This document shows positions 15,661 through 25,191 of a DNA stretch of 30,251 nt, in pieces (the stretch's first letter is position 1; each line of letters begins with the position of its first letter). The stretch is from contig CAJBHE010000136.1 of NCBI GenBank assembly GCA_903952885.1, forward strand, positions 1-30,251, given 5' to 3'. This DNA is from an uncultured Burkholderiales bacterium (GTDB taxonomy: Bacteria > Pseudomonadota > Gammaproteobacteria > Burkholderiales > Burkholderiaceae_C). The notes under the pieces are model-generated. The model saw only the letters and a list, made by a program, of their open reading frames with translations. It was not told the DNA's origin and searched no databases. The position numbers and the translations under genes were made by a program.

Positions 15661-16554
15661 ATGGCAGCAATTACCGCAAGCATGGTCGCTGAGTTACGTG
15701 CAAAAACCGACGCTCCCATGATGGAGTGTAAAAAAGCCTTGACAGAGGCCGAAGGCGACATGGCCAAAGCAGAAGAGCTGCTGCGCGTCAAGCTCGGCAG
15801 CAAAGCTGGCAAGGCCTCTAGCCGCGTCACCGCCGAAGGTGTGGTGACTAGCTTTATCAGTGGCAACACTGGCGCTTTGTTGGAAGTGAACTGCGAAACT
15901 GACTTTGTGACCAAGAACGACAGCTTCTTGGCACTGGCTGAGGCAGCTGCCAAATTGGTGGCTGAGCACAACCCTGCTTCTATCGAGGCCTTGGGCGCTT
16001 TGCCTTACGCGCAGGAAAGTTTTGGTCCGACACTCGAAGACGTGCGTAAAGGTTTGATCGGCAAGATCGGCGAGAACATGAGTTTTCGCCGCTTCAAGCG
16101 TTTTGACGGTGCACACAAATTGGCCGCTTACTTGCACGGCACACGGATTGGCGTGTTGGTCGAGTTTGACGGCGACGAAACGGCTGCTAAAGATGTGGCC
16201 ATGCATGTGGCTGCGATGAAGCCAGTGGCGTTGACCAGCGCTGATGTGCCTGCTGACTTGATCGAAAAAGAGCGTTCAGTCGCCGCAGCCAAGGCTGCTG
16301 AGTCTGGCAAGCCTGCCGACATCGTCACCAAGATGGTGGAAGGCTCTGTGCAGAAGTACCTCAAAGAGGTGTCTTTATTTGACCAAACTTTCGTCAAGAA
16401 CGACAAGCAAACTGTTGAGCAAATGCTCAAGACTGCCAACACTAAAGTGGCTTCTTTCACCCTGTATGTGGTGGGCGAAGGCATTGAGAAGAAGGTCGAC
16501 GACTTTGCCGCTGAAGTGGCTGCCCAAGTCGCTGCCGCCAAGCAGTCTGCTTAA
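15661..16554 (+). CDS. tsf: Translation elongation factor Ts
   Basis: EF-Ts releases GDP from EF-Tu. The product is 297 residues (E. coli 283). The N-terminal UBA-like domain has the signature LRAKTDAPMMECKKAL. A TDFV motif (NCETDFVTKND), which contacts EF-Tu, follows. ATG 15661 has GGAG 7 nt upstream. It has the usual place after rpsB and before pyrH. Confidence 0.97.
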   Translation: MAAITASMVAELRAKTDAPMMECKKALTEAEGDMAKAEELLRVKLGSKAGKASSRVTAEGVVTSFISGNTGALLEVNCETDFVTKNDSFLALAEAAAKLVAEHNPASIEALGALPYAQESFGPTLEDVRKGLIGKIGENMSFRRFKRFDGAHKLAAYLHGTRIGVLVEFDGDETAAKDVAMHVAAMKPVALTSADVPADLIEKERSVAAAKAAESGKPADIVTKMVEGSVQKYLKEVSLFDQTFVKNDKQTVEQMLKTANTKVASFTLYVVGEGIEKKVDDFAAEVAAQVAAAKQSA

Positions 16555-16557
16555 ATT

Positions 16558-16582
16558 AAAGGGGGGCTTAGGCTCCCCTTTT
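16558..16582 (+). terminator. Hairpin terminator or attenuator between tsf and pyrH
   Basis: AAAGGGGGGC (16558-16567), loop TTAG, and GCTCCCCTTT (16572-16581) form a 10-bp stem with one G-U pair, followed by T and then GATATC. The T-run is short, so partial read-through into pyrH is expected. Confidence 0.65.
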
Positions 16583-16629
16583 GATATCTCCCTAAACAAA
16601 TTTCATCTCACACATCAAGGAGCCTTATC

Positions 16630-17352
16630 GTGACCTCACCCAAGCCAGCCTACAAGCGTATCTTGCTCAAGCTGTCGGGGGAGGCCTTGATGGGTGACGA
16701 TGCGTTTGGTATCAACCGCGCTACCATCGTACGTATCGTTGACGAGGTGACTGAGGTCATCCACCTCGGTGTGGAAGTGGCCATCGTTATTGGTGGCGGC
16801 AACATCTTCCGCGGTGTCGCCGGTGGTTCTGTGGGTATGGACCGCGCCACAGCCGACTACATGGGCATGTTGGCTACCGTGATGAACTCACTGGCCTTGG
16901 CCGATGCCATGAACAAAACAGGTTTGACCGCTCGTGTTATGTCCGCCATAGCCATTGACCAAGTGGTCGAGCCTTATGTGCGTCCTAAAGCTTTGCAATA
17001 CCTCGAAGAGGGCAAAGTGGTGGTGTTCGCAGCCGGTACAGGCAACCCTTTCTTTACGACTGATACAGCCGCCGCTTTGCGCGGTGCTGAGATTGGTGCT
17101 GAAATGGTGCTCAAAGCCACCAAGGTGGATGGCGTTTACTCAGCCGACCCCAAGAAAGACCCCAACGCCACGCGTTACACGGAGCTCAGCTTTGACCAAG
17201 CGATTGGTCAGAATCTAGGCATCATGGACGCCACCGCTTTTGCGTTGTGCCGTGACCAAAAATTGCCCATCAAAGTGTTCTCTATTTTCAAGAACGGTGC
17301 GCTCAAGCGCGTCGTCATGGGTGAAGACGAAGGCACGTTGGTGCACGCGTAA
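16630..17352 (+). CDS. pyrH: Uridylate kinase (UMP kinase)
   Basis: Phosphorylates UMP to UDP; the bacterial hexameric amino-acid-kinase-type enzyme. The product is 240 residues (E. coli 241). KRILLKLSGEAL near the start, IVIGGGNIFRG, DYMGMLATVMNSLAL and AAGTGNPFFTTDTAA are hallmark segments, followed by KATKVDGVYSADP. The start is GTG 16630 with AAGGAG 7 nt upstream, a strong RBS that fixes the start. Confidence 0.96.
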   Translation: MTSPKPAYKRILLKLSGEALMGDDAFGINRATIVRIVDEVTEVIHLGVEVAIVIGGGNIFRGVAGGSVGMDRATADYMGMLATVMNSLALADAMNKTGLTARVMSAIAIDQVVEPYVRPKALQYLEEGKVVVFAAGTGNPFFTTDTAAALRGAEIGAEMVLKATKVDGVYSADPKKDPNATRYTELSFDQAIGQNLGIMDATAFALCRDQKLPIKVFSIFKNGALKRVVMGEDEGTLVHA

Positions 17353-17400
17353 TTCCCAGTTTTTTTGGACCTTCACCCTGCGCTGCCCCAGGAGCACAAC

Positions 17401-17961
17401 ATGACCATCGCTGACATCAAGAAAACCACAGAAACCAAAATGGGCCAGTCCATCGCGGCCTTCAGCAACAGCTTGACCAAAATTCGTACAGGCCGACCCA
17501 GTCCCTCATTGCTGGACACCGTGCAAGTCGATTACTACGGATCTATGGTACCCATCAGTCAAGTGGCCAACGTGTCATTGCTGGACGCCCGCACCTTGAG
17601 CGTGCAGCCTTGGGAAAAGCCCATGGGAGCCAAGATTGAGAAAGCCATCCGCGACAGCGATTTGGGTTTGAACCCCTCTTCGATGGGCGAGCTGATTCGT
17701 GTGCCCATGCCTCCGATGTCAGAAGAGCGCCGCAAAGAGTTGACCAAAGTGGTTCGTACAGAAGGGGAGAACGCCAAGATCGCCGTGCGGAATTTGCGTC
17801 GTGATGCCAATGAATCAGTGAAGAAGCTGGTGAAAGACAAACTTGCTTCTGAAGACGACCAAAAACGCGCAGAAGCCGATACCCAAAAAGTAACCGACAG
17901 CCACATTGCTGAGATTGACAAACTCATTGCTAGCAAAGAACAAGACATCATGTCGGTCTAA
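17401..17961 (+). CDS. frr: Ribosome recycling factor
   Basis: RRF splits post-termination ribosomes together with EF-G. The product is 186 residues (E. coli 185). It shows LTKIRTGRPSPSLLD, TLSVQPWEKPM, IRVPMPPMSEERRKELTKVV and the two long charged helices near the C-terminus. The frame is open 12 codons upstream, but ATG 17401 has AGGAG 6 nt before it. Only 5 bp separate its stop from cdsA; the uppS gene often found in that position is missing. Confidence 0.96.
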   Translation: MTIADIKKTTETKMGQSIAAFSNSLTKIRTGRPSPSLLDTVQVDYYGSMVPISQVANVSLLDARTLSVQPWEKPMGAKIEKAIRDSDLGLNPSSMGELIRVPMPPMSEERRKELTKVVRTEGENAKIAVRNLRRDANESVKKLVKDKLASEDDQKRAEADTQKVTDSHIAEIDKLIASKEQDIMSV

Positions 17962-17966
17962 GCCTG

Positions 17967-18803
17967 ATGTTAAAGCAACGCGTCATCACTGCGCTGGTCT
18001 TGTTAGGGCTCCTGTTGCCTGCATTGTTGGCTGATACGGCGGAACCTATGGCGTGTCTCACGCTCATTCTGATCGCTGCAGGCGCATGGGAGTGGGGACG
18101 TTTGAATGGTTTTGAGATGCGAAGCGCCTTGCGCGTGTCTGCCGTTTGCGTGATGCTCTGTCTTTTTGCTTGGTCTGCACGTTGGGCGTATGAACCGCCT
18201 AACAATATTTGGACCATTACAGGGGCTGCTTGGGTTTTCATTGCGGCTTGGTTGATTCGGCATGGCATCAGCCGTTGGATTTTGATTTCTCGCTGGTTGC
18301 GTTTGACACTGGGCGTGTTGGCCTTGTGGCTATCTTGGCTTGCCATTTACCAAGCCAAAGTTATTGGTGTGAATTTTTTGATGTCTTTGTTGATGTTGGT
18401 TTGGGTCGCAGATGTGGCGGCTTATTTTTCTGGTCGTGCGTTCGGTCGACGCAAACTAGCACCAGCCATTAGCCCAGGTAAAAGTTGGGAAGGCGTGTGG
18501 GGCGCCATGCTGGGCGTGTTGATCATGGCCTGTGTTTGGATTTGGGTTGACTCTCAATTCGCTTTGGACAGTCGAAGTTTGTACACCCTGCTTTACAGCC
18601 GTGGCGCACCGTTTTTGGTGTTGTCGGTTGTGTTTTTGACCATGATGAGTGTGGCGGGTGACTTGGTCGAGTCTTTGGTCAAGCGCAGTGCTGACATGAA
18701 AGACAGCAGTCACTTGTTGCCAGGACATGGTGGTGTGTTGGACCGTGTGGACGCTTTGCTGCCCGCCTTGCCATTGGCCATGATGTTGGTGCAGACGTTA
18801 TGA
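17967..18803 (+). CDS. cdsA: Phosphatidate cytidylyltransferase (CDP-diglyceride synthase)
   Basis: An inner-membrane enzyme that makes CDP-diacylglycerol from phosphatidate and CTP, the branch point of phospholipid synthesis. The product is 278 residues, largely hydrophobic, with several predicted membrane segments. The family signature is intact near the C-terminus: SLVKRSADMKD and then LLPGHGGVLDRVD. There is no clear Shine-Dalgarno before ATG 17967; it may rely on coupling to frr, whose stop is 5 bp away. It overlaps dxr by ATGA. Confidence 0.93.
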   Translation: MLKQRVITALVLLGLLLPALLADTAEPMACLTLILIAAGAWEWGRLNGFEMRSALRVSAVCVMLCLFAWSARWAYEPPNNIWTITGAAWVFIAAWLIRHGISRWILISRWLRLTLGVLALWLSWLAIYQAKVIGVNFLMSLLMLVWVADVAAYFSGRAFGRRKLAPAISPGKSWEGVWGAMLGVLIMACVWIWVDSQFALDSRSLYTLLYSRGAPFLVLSVVFLTMMSVAGDLVESLVKRSADMKDSSHLLPGHGGVLDRVDALLPALPLAMMLVQTL

Positions 18804-19999
18804 ATCACAAACCCCTGAGCATCACAGTTCTGGGCTCGACGGGCTCTATTGGCACCAATACCCTGGACGTCATTGCACGTCACCCCGAACAATTTGAAGT
18901 GTTTGCGCTGACAGGTGCCAGCCAAGTGGATCTGATGTTGCGTCAATGCGAGCAGTTTAAACCTCGCTTTGCGGTGATGGTGACTGCGGAATCGGCCAAA
19001 CAATTGACAGACAAAATTCAGGCTGAGGGTTTGAATACACAAGTGCTCTGTGGGTCTGCCGCATTAGATGAAGTGTCAGCGCATCCAGATGTGGATGTGG
19101 TGATGGCAGCAATCGTGGGCGCCGCAGGTTTGTCACCTTGCTTGGCTGCCGCCCGTTCTGGCAAGCGTTTGCTGTTAGCCAACAAAGAGGCCTTGGTGGT
19201 CGGTGCCGAAGTGTTTTTGGATGCCGTCAAACAAGGCGGTGCCACGCTGCTGCCTATTGACAGCGAACACTCGGCGATTTTTCAGTCCTTGCCTGAAGAT
19301 GCGTCTACTTGGAACACGCGTGTTGAAAAAATCATCCTCACAGCATCTGGCGGACCATTTCGCACGCGTGAATTGGCCTCCCTCAAAGACGTCACGCCAG
19401 AGCAAGCATGCACGCATCCCAATTGGGTGATGGGTCGCAAGATTTCGGTGGACTCTGCCACCATGATGAACAAAGCGCTGGAGGTGATCGAAGCGCGTTA
19501 TTTGTTTGGCTTGCCACCTGAACGTTTAGAGGTGGTGATTCACCCACAAAGCATCATCCATTCCATGGTTCAGTACCGTGACACGTCGGTGGTGGCTCAG
19601 CTGGGCTCACCAGACATGCGTGTGCCAATTGCTTATGGCTTGAGCTGGCCTGAACGCATGACTTCTGGTGCGCAAGCCTTGGACTTTCATGCCTTGTCGG
19701 CCATGACCTTTGAGGCTTTGGACGATCACGGCCACCCCGAGCGCTTTGCGGGCATTCATCTGGCGTGGGATGCTCTGCGCGGCCCGCGCGGCACAACCGC
19801 TGTGCTCAATGCGGCCAACGAAATTGCGGTCGCCGCCTTTTTAGAGGGACGGATTCGCTTCGACCAAATTCACAATGTGAATCAAAACTGCATGGCGCAC
19901 ATGTCACCTGCTGCACCACACAGTTTGGATGACTTGCTGGCTTTGGATGCACAGGCCCGTGCCGTGGCTGAAGACGCTGTGCGCTTGTTGGCCAAGTAA
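18800..19999 (+). CDS. dxr: 1-deoxy-D-xylulose 5-phosphate reductoisomerase
   Basis: Converts DXP to MEP with NADPH, the committed MEP-pathway step (also called ispC). The product is 399 residues (E. coli 398). NADPH-binding GSTGSIG is at the N-terminus. LANKEALVV, the metal-binding IDSEHSAIFQSL, TASGGPFR and the DSATMMNKALEVIEA segment follow, with HPQSIIHSMV after. It starts within the cdsA stop and ends 3 bp before rseP. With ispD and ispF at 362-1582, the window holds three MEP-pathway genes at two loci. Confidence 0.96.
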   Translation: MNHKPLSITVLGSTGSIGTNTLDVIARHPEQFEVFALTGASQVDLMLRQCEQFKPRFAVMVTAESAKQLTDKIQAEGLNTQVLCGSAALDEVSAHPDVDVVMAAIVGAAGLSPCLAAARSGKRLLLANKEALVVGAEVFLDAVKQGGATLLPIDSEHSAIFQSLPEDASTWNTRVEKIILTASGGPFRTRELASLKDVTPEQACTHPNWVMGRKISVDSATMMNKALEVIEARYLFGLPPERLEVVIHPQSIIHSMVQYRDTSVVAQLGSPDMRVPIAYGLSWPERMTSGAQALDFHALSAMTFEALDDHGHPERFAGIHLAWDALRGPRGTTAVLNAANEIAVAAFLEGRIRFDQIHNVNQNCMAHMSPAAPHSLDDLLALDAQARAVAEDAVRLLAK

Positions 20000-20002
20000 G
20001 GC

Positions 20003-21373
20003 ATGACGGTTTTAGCCTTCTTGCTCGCACTGGGTGTGTTGATCACCGTGCACGAGTGGGGCCACTACCGCATGGCGGTGGCGTGCGGTGTGAAAGTTCT
20101 GAAGTTTTCGATTGGTTTTGGCAAACCTGTGTTGCGTTGGAAATCACGCATACCACACGCAGGACAAGACACCGAGTTTTGTATCAGCCTGATTCCTTTG
20201 GGTGGCTACGTCAAGATGCTCGACGAGCAAGCGGCAGATGTGTCTCCCCAAGATGCCCCCATGACATTTAACCGTCAGCCTTTGTGGGCAAGAGCCGCCA
20301 TTGTGTCGGCAGGCCCTCTCGCGAACTTGTTGTTGGCCGTGTGTTTGTATGCGGCCACCTTTTGGGTGGGGCAATACGAAACGCAGGCCACTTTGGCTGC
20401 CCCTGTGGCTGGCTCCATGGCTGATGCGGCTGGTTTGCGTAGCGGCGACACGGTGCTGAGCGCGGGCACCTCTGCCGATAATTTGCAGGAGATGGCCTCG
20501 CTTGATGCCCTGCGTTGGTGGCTGCTTCAGCACGATGACTCTTCGGTTTTTCTAGAAGTGCAGCCGCAAGGCAAGCAAAGTTCGCGCATGGTGAGTTTGC
20601 CCGCTCTTGTGCCTGGCACTGTGGCAAAGGACAGCAACGCTTGGCAAGCGTGGGGTTTCACGTGGGCTTGGAGCCGAGCTGTGTTGGGCGACTTACAACC
20701 AGGGCGGCCAGCGGATATGGCAGGCTTGCGGCGGGGCGATGAAGTGCTTCGCATTGACGGACAAGTGGTGAATGACGCCAGCGCTTTGCGTGCGGCTGTG
20801 CGTGCCAGCGGTCAGCAACACGTGCCAGGGATACAAGCGTGGCTTATCGCCCGTGAAGGGCGTTTGTTACAAATCGATGTCACGCCAGAGCGTGTGCCAG
20901 ATGGCTCGCAATTCATGGGGCGCATTGGTGCACAGGTCGGAGAGCCGCCCGCCAAAGTGTGGGTGCAGTCCAGTGTGTTCGATGGGCTTGGCCAAGCCAC
21001 GATCAAGACATGGGAGATCATCGTGATGACGCTGGACATGTTGTGGCGCTTGTTGACGGGTCATGCGTCGCTCGATAAGCTCAGTGGCCCGCTCACGATG
21101 GCTGACTATGCGGGGCGTTCAGCCAGTTTAGGACTGGGTGCGTATTTGAGTTATTTGGCTCTCGTCAGCGTCAGTCTGGGTGTGTTCAATCTGCTGCCTT
21201 TGCCGATGCTCGATGGTGGACACCTGTTGTATTATCTTTACGAGTTTTGTACTGGCCATCCTCCTTCGCCCGCATGGTTTGACGCCCTGCAGCGTGTTGG
21301 CTTGTCAATCCTTGTGGCATTGATGGTTTTTTCTCTTTTTAACGATGTGGTTCGCCTGGGTTGGCTTCCATGA
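20003..21373 (+). CDS. rseP: Intramembrane site-2 zinc metalloprotease RseP
   Basis: Cleaves anti-sigma factor and signal-peptide remnants within the inner membrane. The product is 456 residues (E. coli 450). The zinc motif HEWGH is at 17-21 in the first membrane helix. Two PDZ-like segments follow (around DAAGLRSGDTVLS and DMAGLRRGDEVLRIDG). The third zinc ligand region LPLPMLDGGHLLYY is near the C-terminus. It is 3 bp after dxr and 16 bp before the chosen bamA start, in its usual place with the outer-membrane assembly genes. Confidence 0.95.
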   Translation: MTVLAFLLALGVLITVHEWGHYRMAVACGVKVLKFSIGFGKPVLRWKSRIPHAGQDTEFCISLIPLGGYVKMLDEQAADVSPQDAPMTFNRQPLWARAAIVSAGPLANLLLAVCLYAATFWVGQYETQATLAAPVAGSMADAAGLRSGDTVLSAGTSADNLQEMASLDALRWWLLQHDDSSVFLEVQPQGKQSSRMVSLPALVPGTVAKDSNAWQAWGFTWAWSRAVLGDLQPGRPADMAGLRRGDEVLRIDGQVVNDASALRAAVRASGQQHVPGIQAWLIAREGRLLQIDVTPERVPDGSQFMGRIGAQVGEPPAKVWVQSSVFDGLGQATIKTWEIIVMTLDMLWRLLTGHASLDKLSGPLTMADYAGRSASLGLGAYLSYLALVSVSLGVFNLLPLPMLDGGHLLYYLYEFCTGHPPSPAWFDALQRVGLSILVALMVFSLFNDVVRLGWLP

Positions 21374-21389
21374 GTCTCTTATACATCCC

Positions 21390-23696
21390 ATGACTATGCA
21401 ACTTACACAATTCCGTCGCACCACCTTGGCTCAGACTGCAGCATTCATTGCAGGTACCTTGATGGTTTTCAATGCGCTGGCAGCAGACCCTTTCAATGTG
21501 CGTGACATCCGCGTTGAGGGTTTGCAGCGCGTCGAGCCTGGGACTGTGTTTGCATCTATTCCGTTTCGTGTGGGTGACGACTACAACGATGAAAAAGGTG
21601 CCGCTGCAATTCGCAGTTTGTTTGCCTTAGGTCTCTTCAAAGACGTGCGCATTGAAGTCAATGGCGATGTGTTGGTGTTGATCGTTGAAGAGCGCCCCAA
21701 TATCGCCCAAGTGGAATTCATAGGCACCAAGGAGTTTGACAAAGACGTGCTGCGCAAAGCTTTGCGTGACATCGGTTTGGCAGAGGGCCGTCCGTTTGAC
21801 AAAGCCTTGGCCGACCGAGCTGAGCAAGAGTTGAAGCGTCAATATGTAAGTCGCAGTTTGTATGGCGCTGAAATCATCACGACCATTACACCTGCTGATC
21901 GCAACCGCGTGAATTTGTCATTCACGGTGGTCGAAGGTGATTTAGCCAAAATCAAAGAAATGCGTGTGGTGGGCAGTAAAGCGTTTGATGAATCCAAGTT
22001 GCTGGATCAGTTTGATCAAGGTACTGGCAACTGGCTAAGTTGGTATACCAAGTCTGACCGGTATTCACGGACCAAACTCAATGCAGATTTAGAAACCTTG
22101 CGTGCTTGGTACTTGGCTCGTGGCTACTTAGAGTTTCGGATTGACTCCACCCAAGTAGCAATTTCCCCCAATAAACAAGACATCAGCATCACCATCAATG
22201 TGACTGAGGGCGATCGCTTCGTGGTGTCTGAAGTGGTCATGGAGGGCTACTACCTTGGCAAAGACGATGAATTCAAATCTTTGATTGAAATTCAAGCGGG
22301 CAAAGCCTATAACGCCGATGAAGTGACGAAAACTACCAAGGCCTTTAACGAGTACTTTGGTAATTTTGGTTTTGCTTTTGCAAGGACCGATGTACGTCCA
22401 GAAATAGACCGGACGACCAATCGCGTGAAGCTCGTTTTGGTTGCTGACCCAGCACGTCGCGCTTATGTTCGGCGCATCAATATCGTAGGCAATAACCGCA
22501 CACGGGACCAGATTGTGCGGCGCGAATTCCGCCAAACTGAAGCGTCTTGGTACGACGGCGAAAAAATTCGACTGTCGCGTGACCGCGTGAATCGTTTAGG
22601 GTATTTCAAGGATGTTGAAGTGGATACGCAAGAAGTTCCATCATCTCAAGATCAGGTGGATTTGAACGTCAACGTGGTCGAAAAGCCCACGGGTATGTTG
22701 ACCTTGGGTGCAGGTTTCTCTAGCGCAGAAAAGGTGACTCTGTCTTTTGGCATTCAACAAGACAACGTCTTTGGTTCGGGCCACAACCTTGGTTTGCAGG
22801 TCAGTACGAGCAAGTACAACCAGTACTATGTATTGAACACCACTGACCCGTACTTCACAGAAGACGGCGTTTCGCGCACTATTGAGCTTTATCACCGCTC
22901 GAGCAAGCCGTATGTGCAGCAGGGCGGTAACTACCGCATGATCACTTCTGGTTTGGGTTTGCGTTTTGGTTTGCCGTTCAGTGAGTTGGATCGTGTTTTT
23001 GTGGGTACGGCGGCAGAGCGCACCGAGTTGGTTCCTGGTACCAACATGTTGGGTGTGCACGCCCGTTTGTGCCAACAGTTTGGATGCGTGGCTTCCAACG
23101 TTCCAGTGACTGCAGGTTGGGCGCGTGACAGCCGGGACAGTTACTTAAACCCCAATAGTGGCAATTTTATTCGTTTGAACAGTGAATTAGGTGCATTTGG
23201 TGATGCCCGATATGCGAAGTTCGGTGGTCAGTACCAGCAATACTTTCCTATCACCAAGCAATACACTTTTGCATTCAATGCTGATTTGGGCTTGGGTAAA
23301 GGTTTAAACGGCCAAACTTTGCCGTTTTATAAAAACTACTACTCGGGTGGTTTAGGTTCCGTCCGTGGTTTTGAGCAAGGAACACTTGGCCCAAGAGACA
23401 TCACGGGCCCGGTCATCGGCGGTGCCAAAAAGGTGACGATGAATACAGAATTCCTTCTGCCGTTTCCAGGTGCTGGAAATGATCGATCGTTGCGTCTTTA
23501 TGGGTTTTACGACATGGGTAATGTCTACGGAGAATTCGAAAAAATTGACTTTTCTCAATTGCGTAGTGCTTACGGCGTAGGTTTGAGTTGGGTCTCCCCA
23601 ATGGGCCCTTTGCGTTTTGCTTGGGCCCGTCCACTTCGGTCGTTTCCAGGCGATAGAATTCAACAATTGCAATTCCAAATCGGGACATCCTTCTGA
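21390..23696 (+). CDS. bamA: Outer membrane protein assembly factor BamA
   Basis: The Omp85 core of the BAM complex, which inserts beta-barrel proteins. The product is 768 residues from ATG 21390 (ATG 21396 is also possible; neither has a strong RBS, and a frame opening at 21345 is inside rseP). A signal peptide ends near FNALAA. Five POTRA domains fill about residues 35-430, starting FNVRDIRVEGLQRVEPGT. A 16-strand barrel follows, with the conserved VRGF (GGLGSVRGFEQGTLGP), and the chain ends in the barrel-type Phe (IGTSF). Its stop overlaps the skp start. Confidence 0.95.
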   Translation: MTMQLTQFRRTTLAQTAAFIAGTLMVFNALAADPFNVRDIRVEGLQRVEPGTVFASIPFRVGDDYNDEKGAAAIRSLFALGLFKDVRIEVNGDVLVLIVEERPNIAQVEFIGTKEFDKDVLRKALRDIGLAEGRPFDKALADRAEQELKRQYVSRSLYGAEIITTITPADRNRVNLSFTVVEGDLAKIKEMRVVGSKAFDESKLLDQFDQGTGNWLSWYTKSDRYSRTKLNADLETLRAWYLARGYLEFRIDSTQVAISPNKQDISITINVTEGDRFVVSEVVMEGYYLGKDDEFKSLIEIQAGKAYNADEVTKTTKAFNEYFGNFGFAFARTDVRPEIDRTTNRVKLVLVADPARRAYVRRINIVGNNRTRDQIVRREFRQTEASWYDGEKIRLSRDRVNRLGYFKDVEVDTQEVPSSQDQVDLNVNVVEKPTGMLTLGAGFSSAEKVTLSFGIQQDNVFGSGHNLGLQVSTSKYNQYYVLNTTDPYFTEDGVSRTIELYHRSSKPYVQQGGNYRMITSGLGLRFGLPFSELDRVFVGTAAERTELVPGTNMLGVHARLCQQFGCVASNVPVTAGWARDSRDSYLNPNSGNFIRLNSELGAFGDARYAKFGGQYQQYFPITKQYTFAFNADLGLGKGLNGQTLPFYKNYYSGGLGSVRGFEQGTLGPRDITGPVIGGAKKVTMNTEFLLPFPGAGNDRSLRLYGFYDMGNVYGEFEKIDFSQLRSAYGVGLSWVSPMGPLRFAWARPLRSFPGDRIQQLQFQIGTSF

Positions 23697-24202
23697 TGAA
23701 CATGTTTACTCGTCAAATTTCCTTATCTGTTGTGCTCTGCTTGGTCGCGTTTTGCGCGCAAGCTGACGAAATTCGAATCGGCTTTATCAATACCGATCGC
23801 ATCTTCAAAGAAGCCAATACGGCTAAGCAAGCCCAAACCAGGTTAGAGCAAGAGTTTTCTAAGCGTGAAAAAGACTTAGAGAGTTCTGGCAACGCATTGA
23901 AATCAGCTGTTGAAAAATTCGAGCGTGAAGCTCCCACCCTGTCTGAGTCGCAGCGTCTTTCACGCCAAAAGCTATTGGGTGAACAAGACCGGGACTTTCA
24001 GCGCAAGCGTCGTGAGTTTCAGGAAGAACTCAATGCTCGCAAGAACGAAGAGTTTCAACAAGTGCTCGAGCGAGCCAACCGCGTGATCAAGCAAGTGGCT
24101 GAAGCTGAAAAATACGATTTGGTGTTGCAAGAGGCTGTTTACATCAATCCCAAGCACGACATCACTGATAAGGTGCTCAAGGTCATCAACGCGGCTAAAT
24201 AA
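23696..24202 (+). CDS. skp: Periplasmic chaperone Skp/OmpH
   Basis: Holds unfolded outer-membrane proteins in the periplasm on the way to BamA. The product is 168 residues with a signal peptide (cleavage near CAQA-DE). The mature part starts with the IRIGFINTDRIFKEA strand. Long charged helices (about 40-130), the tentacles of the trimer, follow. The family length is 160-170. ATG 23696 overlaps the bamA stop; a second ATG at 23702 is also possible. Confidence 0.9.
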   Translation: MNMFTRQISLSVVLCLVAFCAQADEIRIGFINTDRIFKEANTAKQAQTRLEQEFSKREKDLESSGNALKSAVEKFEREAPTLSESQRLSRQKLLGEQDRDFQRKRREFQEELNARKNEEFQQVLERANRVIKQVAEAEKYDLVLQEAVYINPKHDITDKVLKVINAAK

Positions 24203-24207
24203 AAGCC

Positions 24208-25191
24208 GTGGCACTGAGTCTCGGCCAGATCATCGACAGCTTAGGTGGGCGACTTATAGGCGACCCCAAACAACTCGTACATAAGCTTGCTCCGCTTGAC
24301 ACCGCTCAGGCCGACACGCTGAGTTTTTTAAGCAATCCCAAATACCAATCCCATCTCACCGGCACTCAGGCGGGTTGTGTCATTGTTTCACCCGCTGTCG
24401 CCGAGACTGTCAAAGTGACTGCGGCCTTGATAGTGGCAGACAACCCGTATCATTACTTCGCCAAGCTGACCCAGCTGTGGCGTCAGCACACGCGTGTGAA
24501 GGATGAAACCTTGGTGCATCCCAGTGCCGTGATTCACCCACTGGCAAAGGTTGATGCAACGGCTCGCATTGGTCCACTTTGTGTGATCGAGCGTGGGGCC
24601 CAGGTCGGTGCAAATACGTGGCTCAAATCTGGTGTCACTGTGGGTGAAGATTGCCACTTGGGTGACCGTTGCATCGTGCATGCGGGTGTTGTGATCGGAG
24701 CCGATGGTTTTGGCTTTGCTTTGTTTGAAGGCCGCTGGGAGAAGATAGAGCAGCTGGGTGCTGTGCGCATTGGCAACGATGTGGAAATCGGGGCCAATAC
24801 CTGTATCGATCGAGGCGCTCTGGATGACACGGTCATCGAAGACGGCGTCAAGCTGGATAACCTAGTTCAAATCGGTCACAACGTTCATGTGGGTGCCAAC
24901 ACAGCCATGGCCGGTTGTGCCGGTGTGGCGGGCAGTGCGCGTATTGGCGCTAACTGCACGGTGGGTGGTGGTGCAATTGTGTTGGGTCATTTAGAGCTGG
25001 CTGATGATGTTCACATTTCGGCTGCATCGGTAGTGATGCGATCTATCCGTCAGCCCGGTCAATACAGCGGCGTGTTCCCCATCGACGACAATGCGTCTTG
25101 GGAAAAAAATGCCGCTACCCTGCGCCAATTGCACCGTCTGCGCGACCGCATCAAATCTCTCGAATCCGTTTTAGAAAGTCAAAAAAAATGA
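24208..25191 (+). CDS. lpxD: UDP-3-O-(3-hydroxyacyl)glucosamine N-acyltransferase LpxD
   Basis: The third lipid A step: N-acylation of UDP-3-O-acyl-glucosamine from hydroxyacyl-ACP. The product is 327 residues. An N-terminal uridine-binding domain (about 1-95, SFLSNPKY) precedes a left-handed beta-helix of hexapeptide repeats. The catalytic region has GADGFGFA and the LVQIGHNVHVG histidine. A C-terminal helix closes it. The start is GTG 24208, right after skp, with no strong RBS. The stop overlaps fabZ (ATGA). Confidence 0.93.
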   Translation: MALSLGQIIDSLGGRLIGDPKQLVHKLAPLDTAQADTLSFLSNPKYQSHLTGTQAGCVIVSPAVAETVKVTAALIVADNPYHYFAKLTQLWRQHTRVKDETLVHPSAVIHPLAKVDATARIGPLCVIERGAQVGANTWLKSGVTVGEDCHLGDRCIVHAGVVIGADGFGFALFEGRWEKIEQLGAVRIGNDVEIGANTCIDRGALDDTVIEDGVKLDNLVQIGHNVHVGANTAMAGCAGVAGSARIGANCTVGGGAIVLGHLELADDVHISAASVVMRSIRQPGQYSGVFPIDDNASWEKNAATLRQLHRLRDRIKSLESVLESQKK

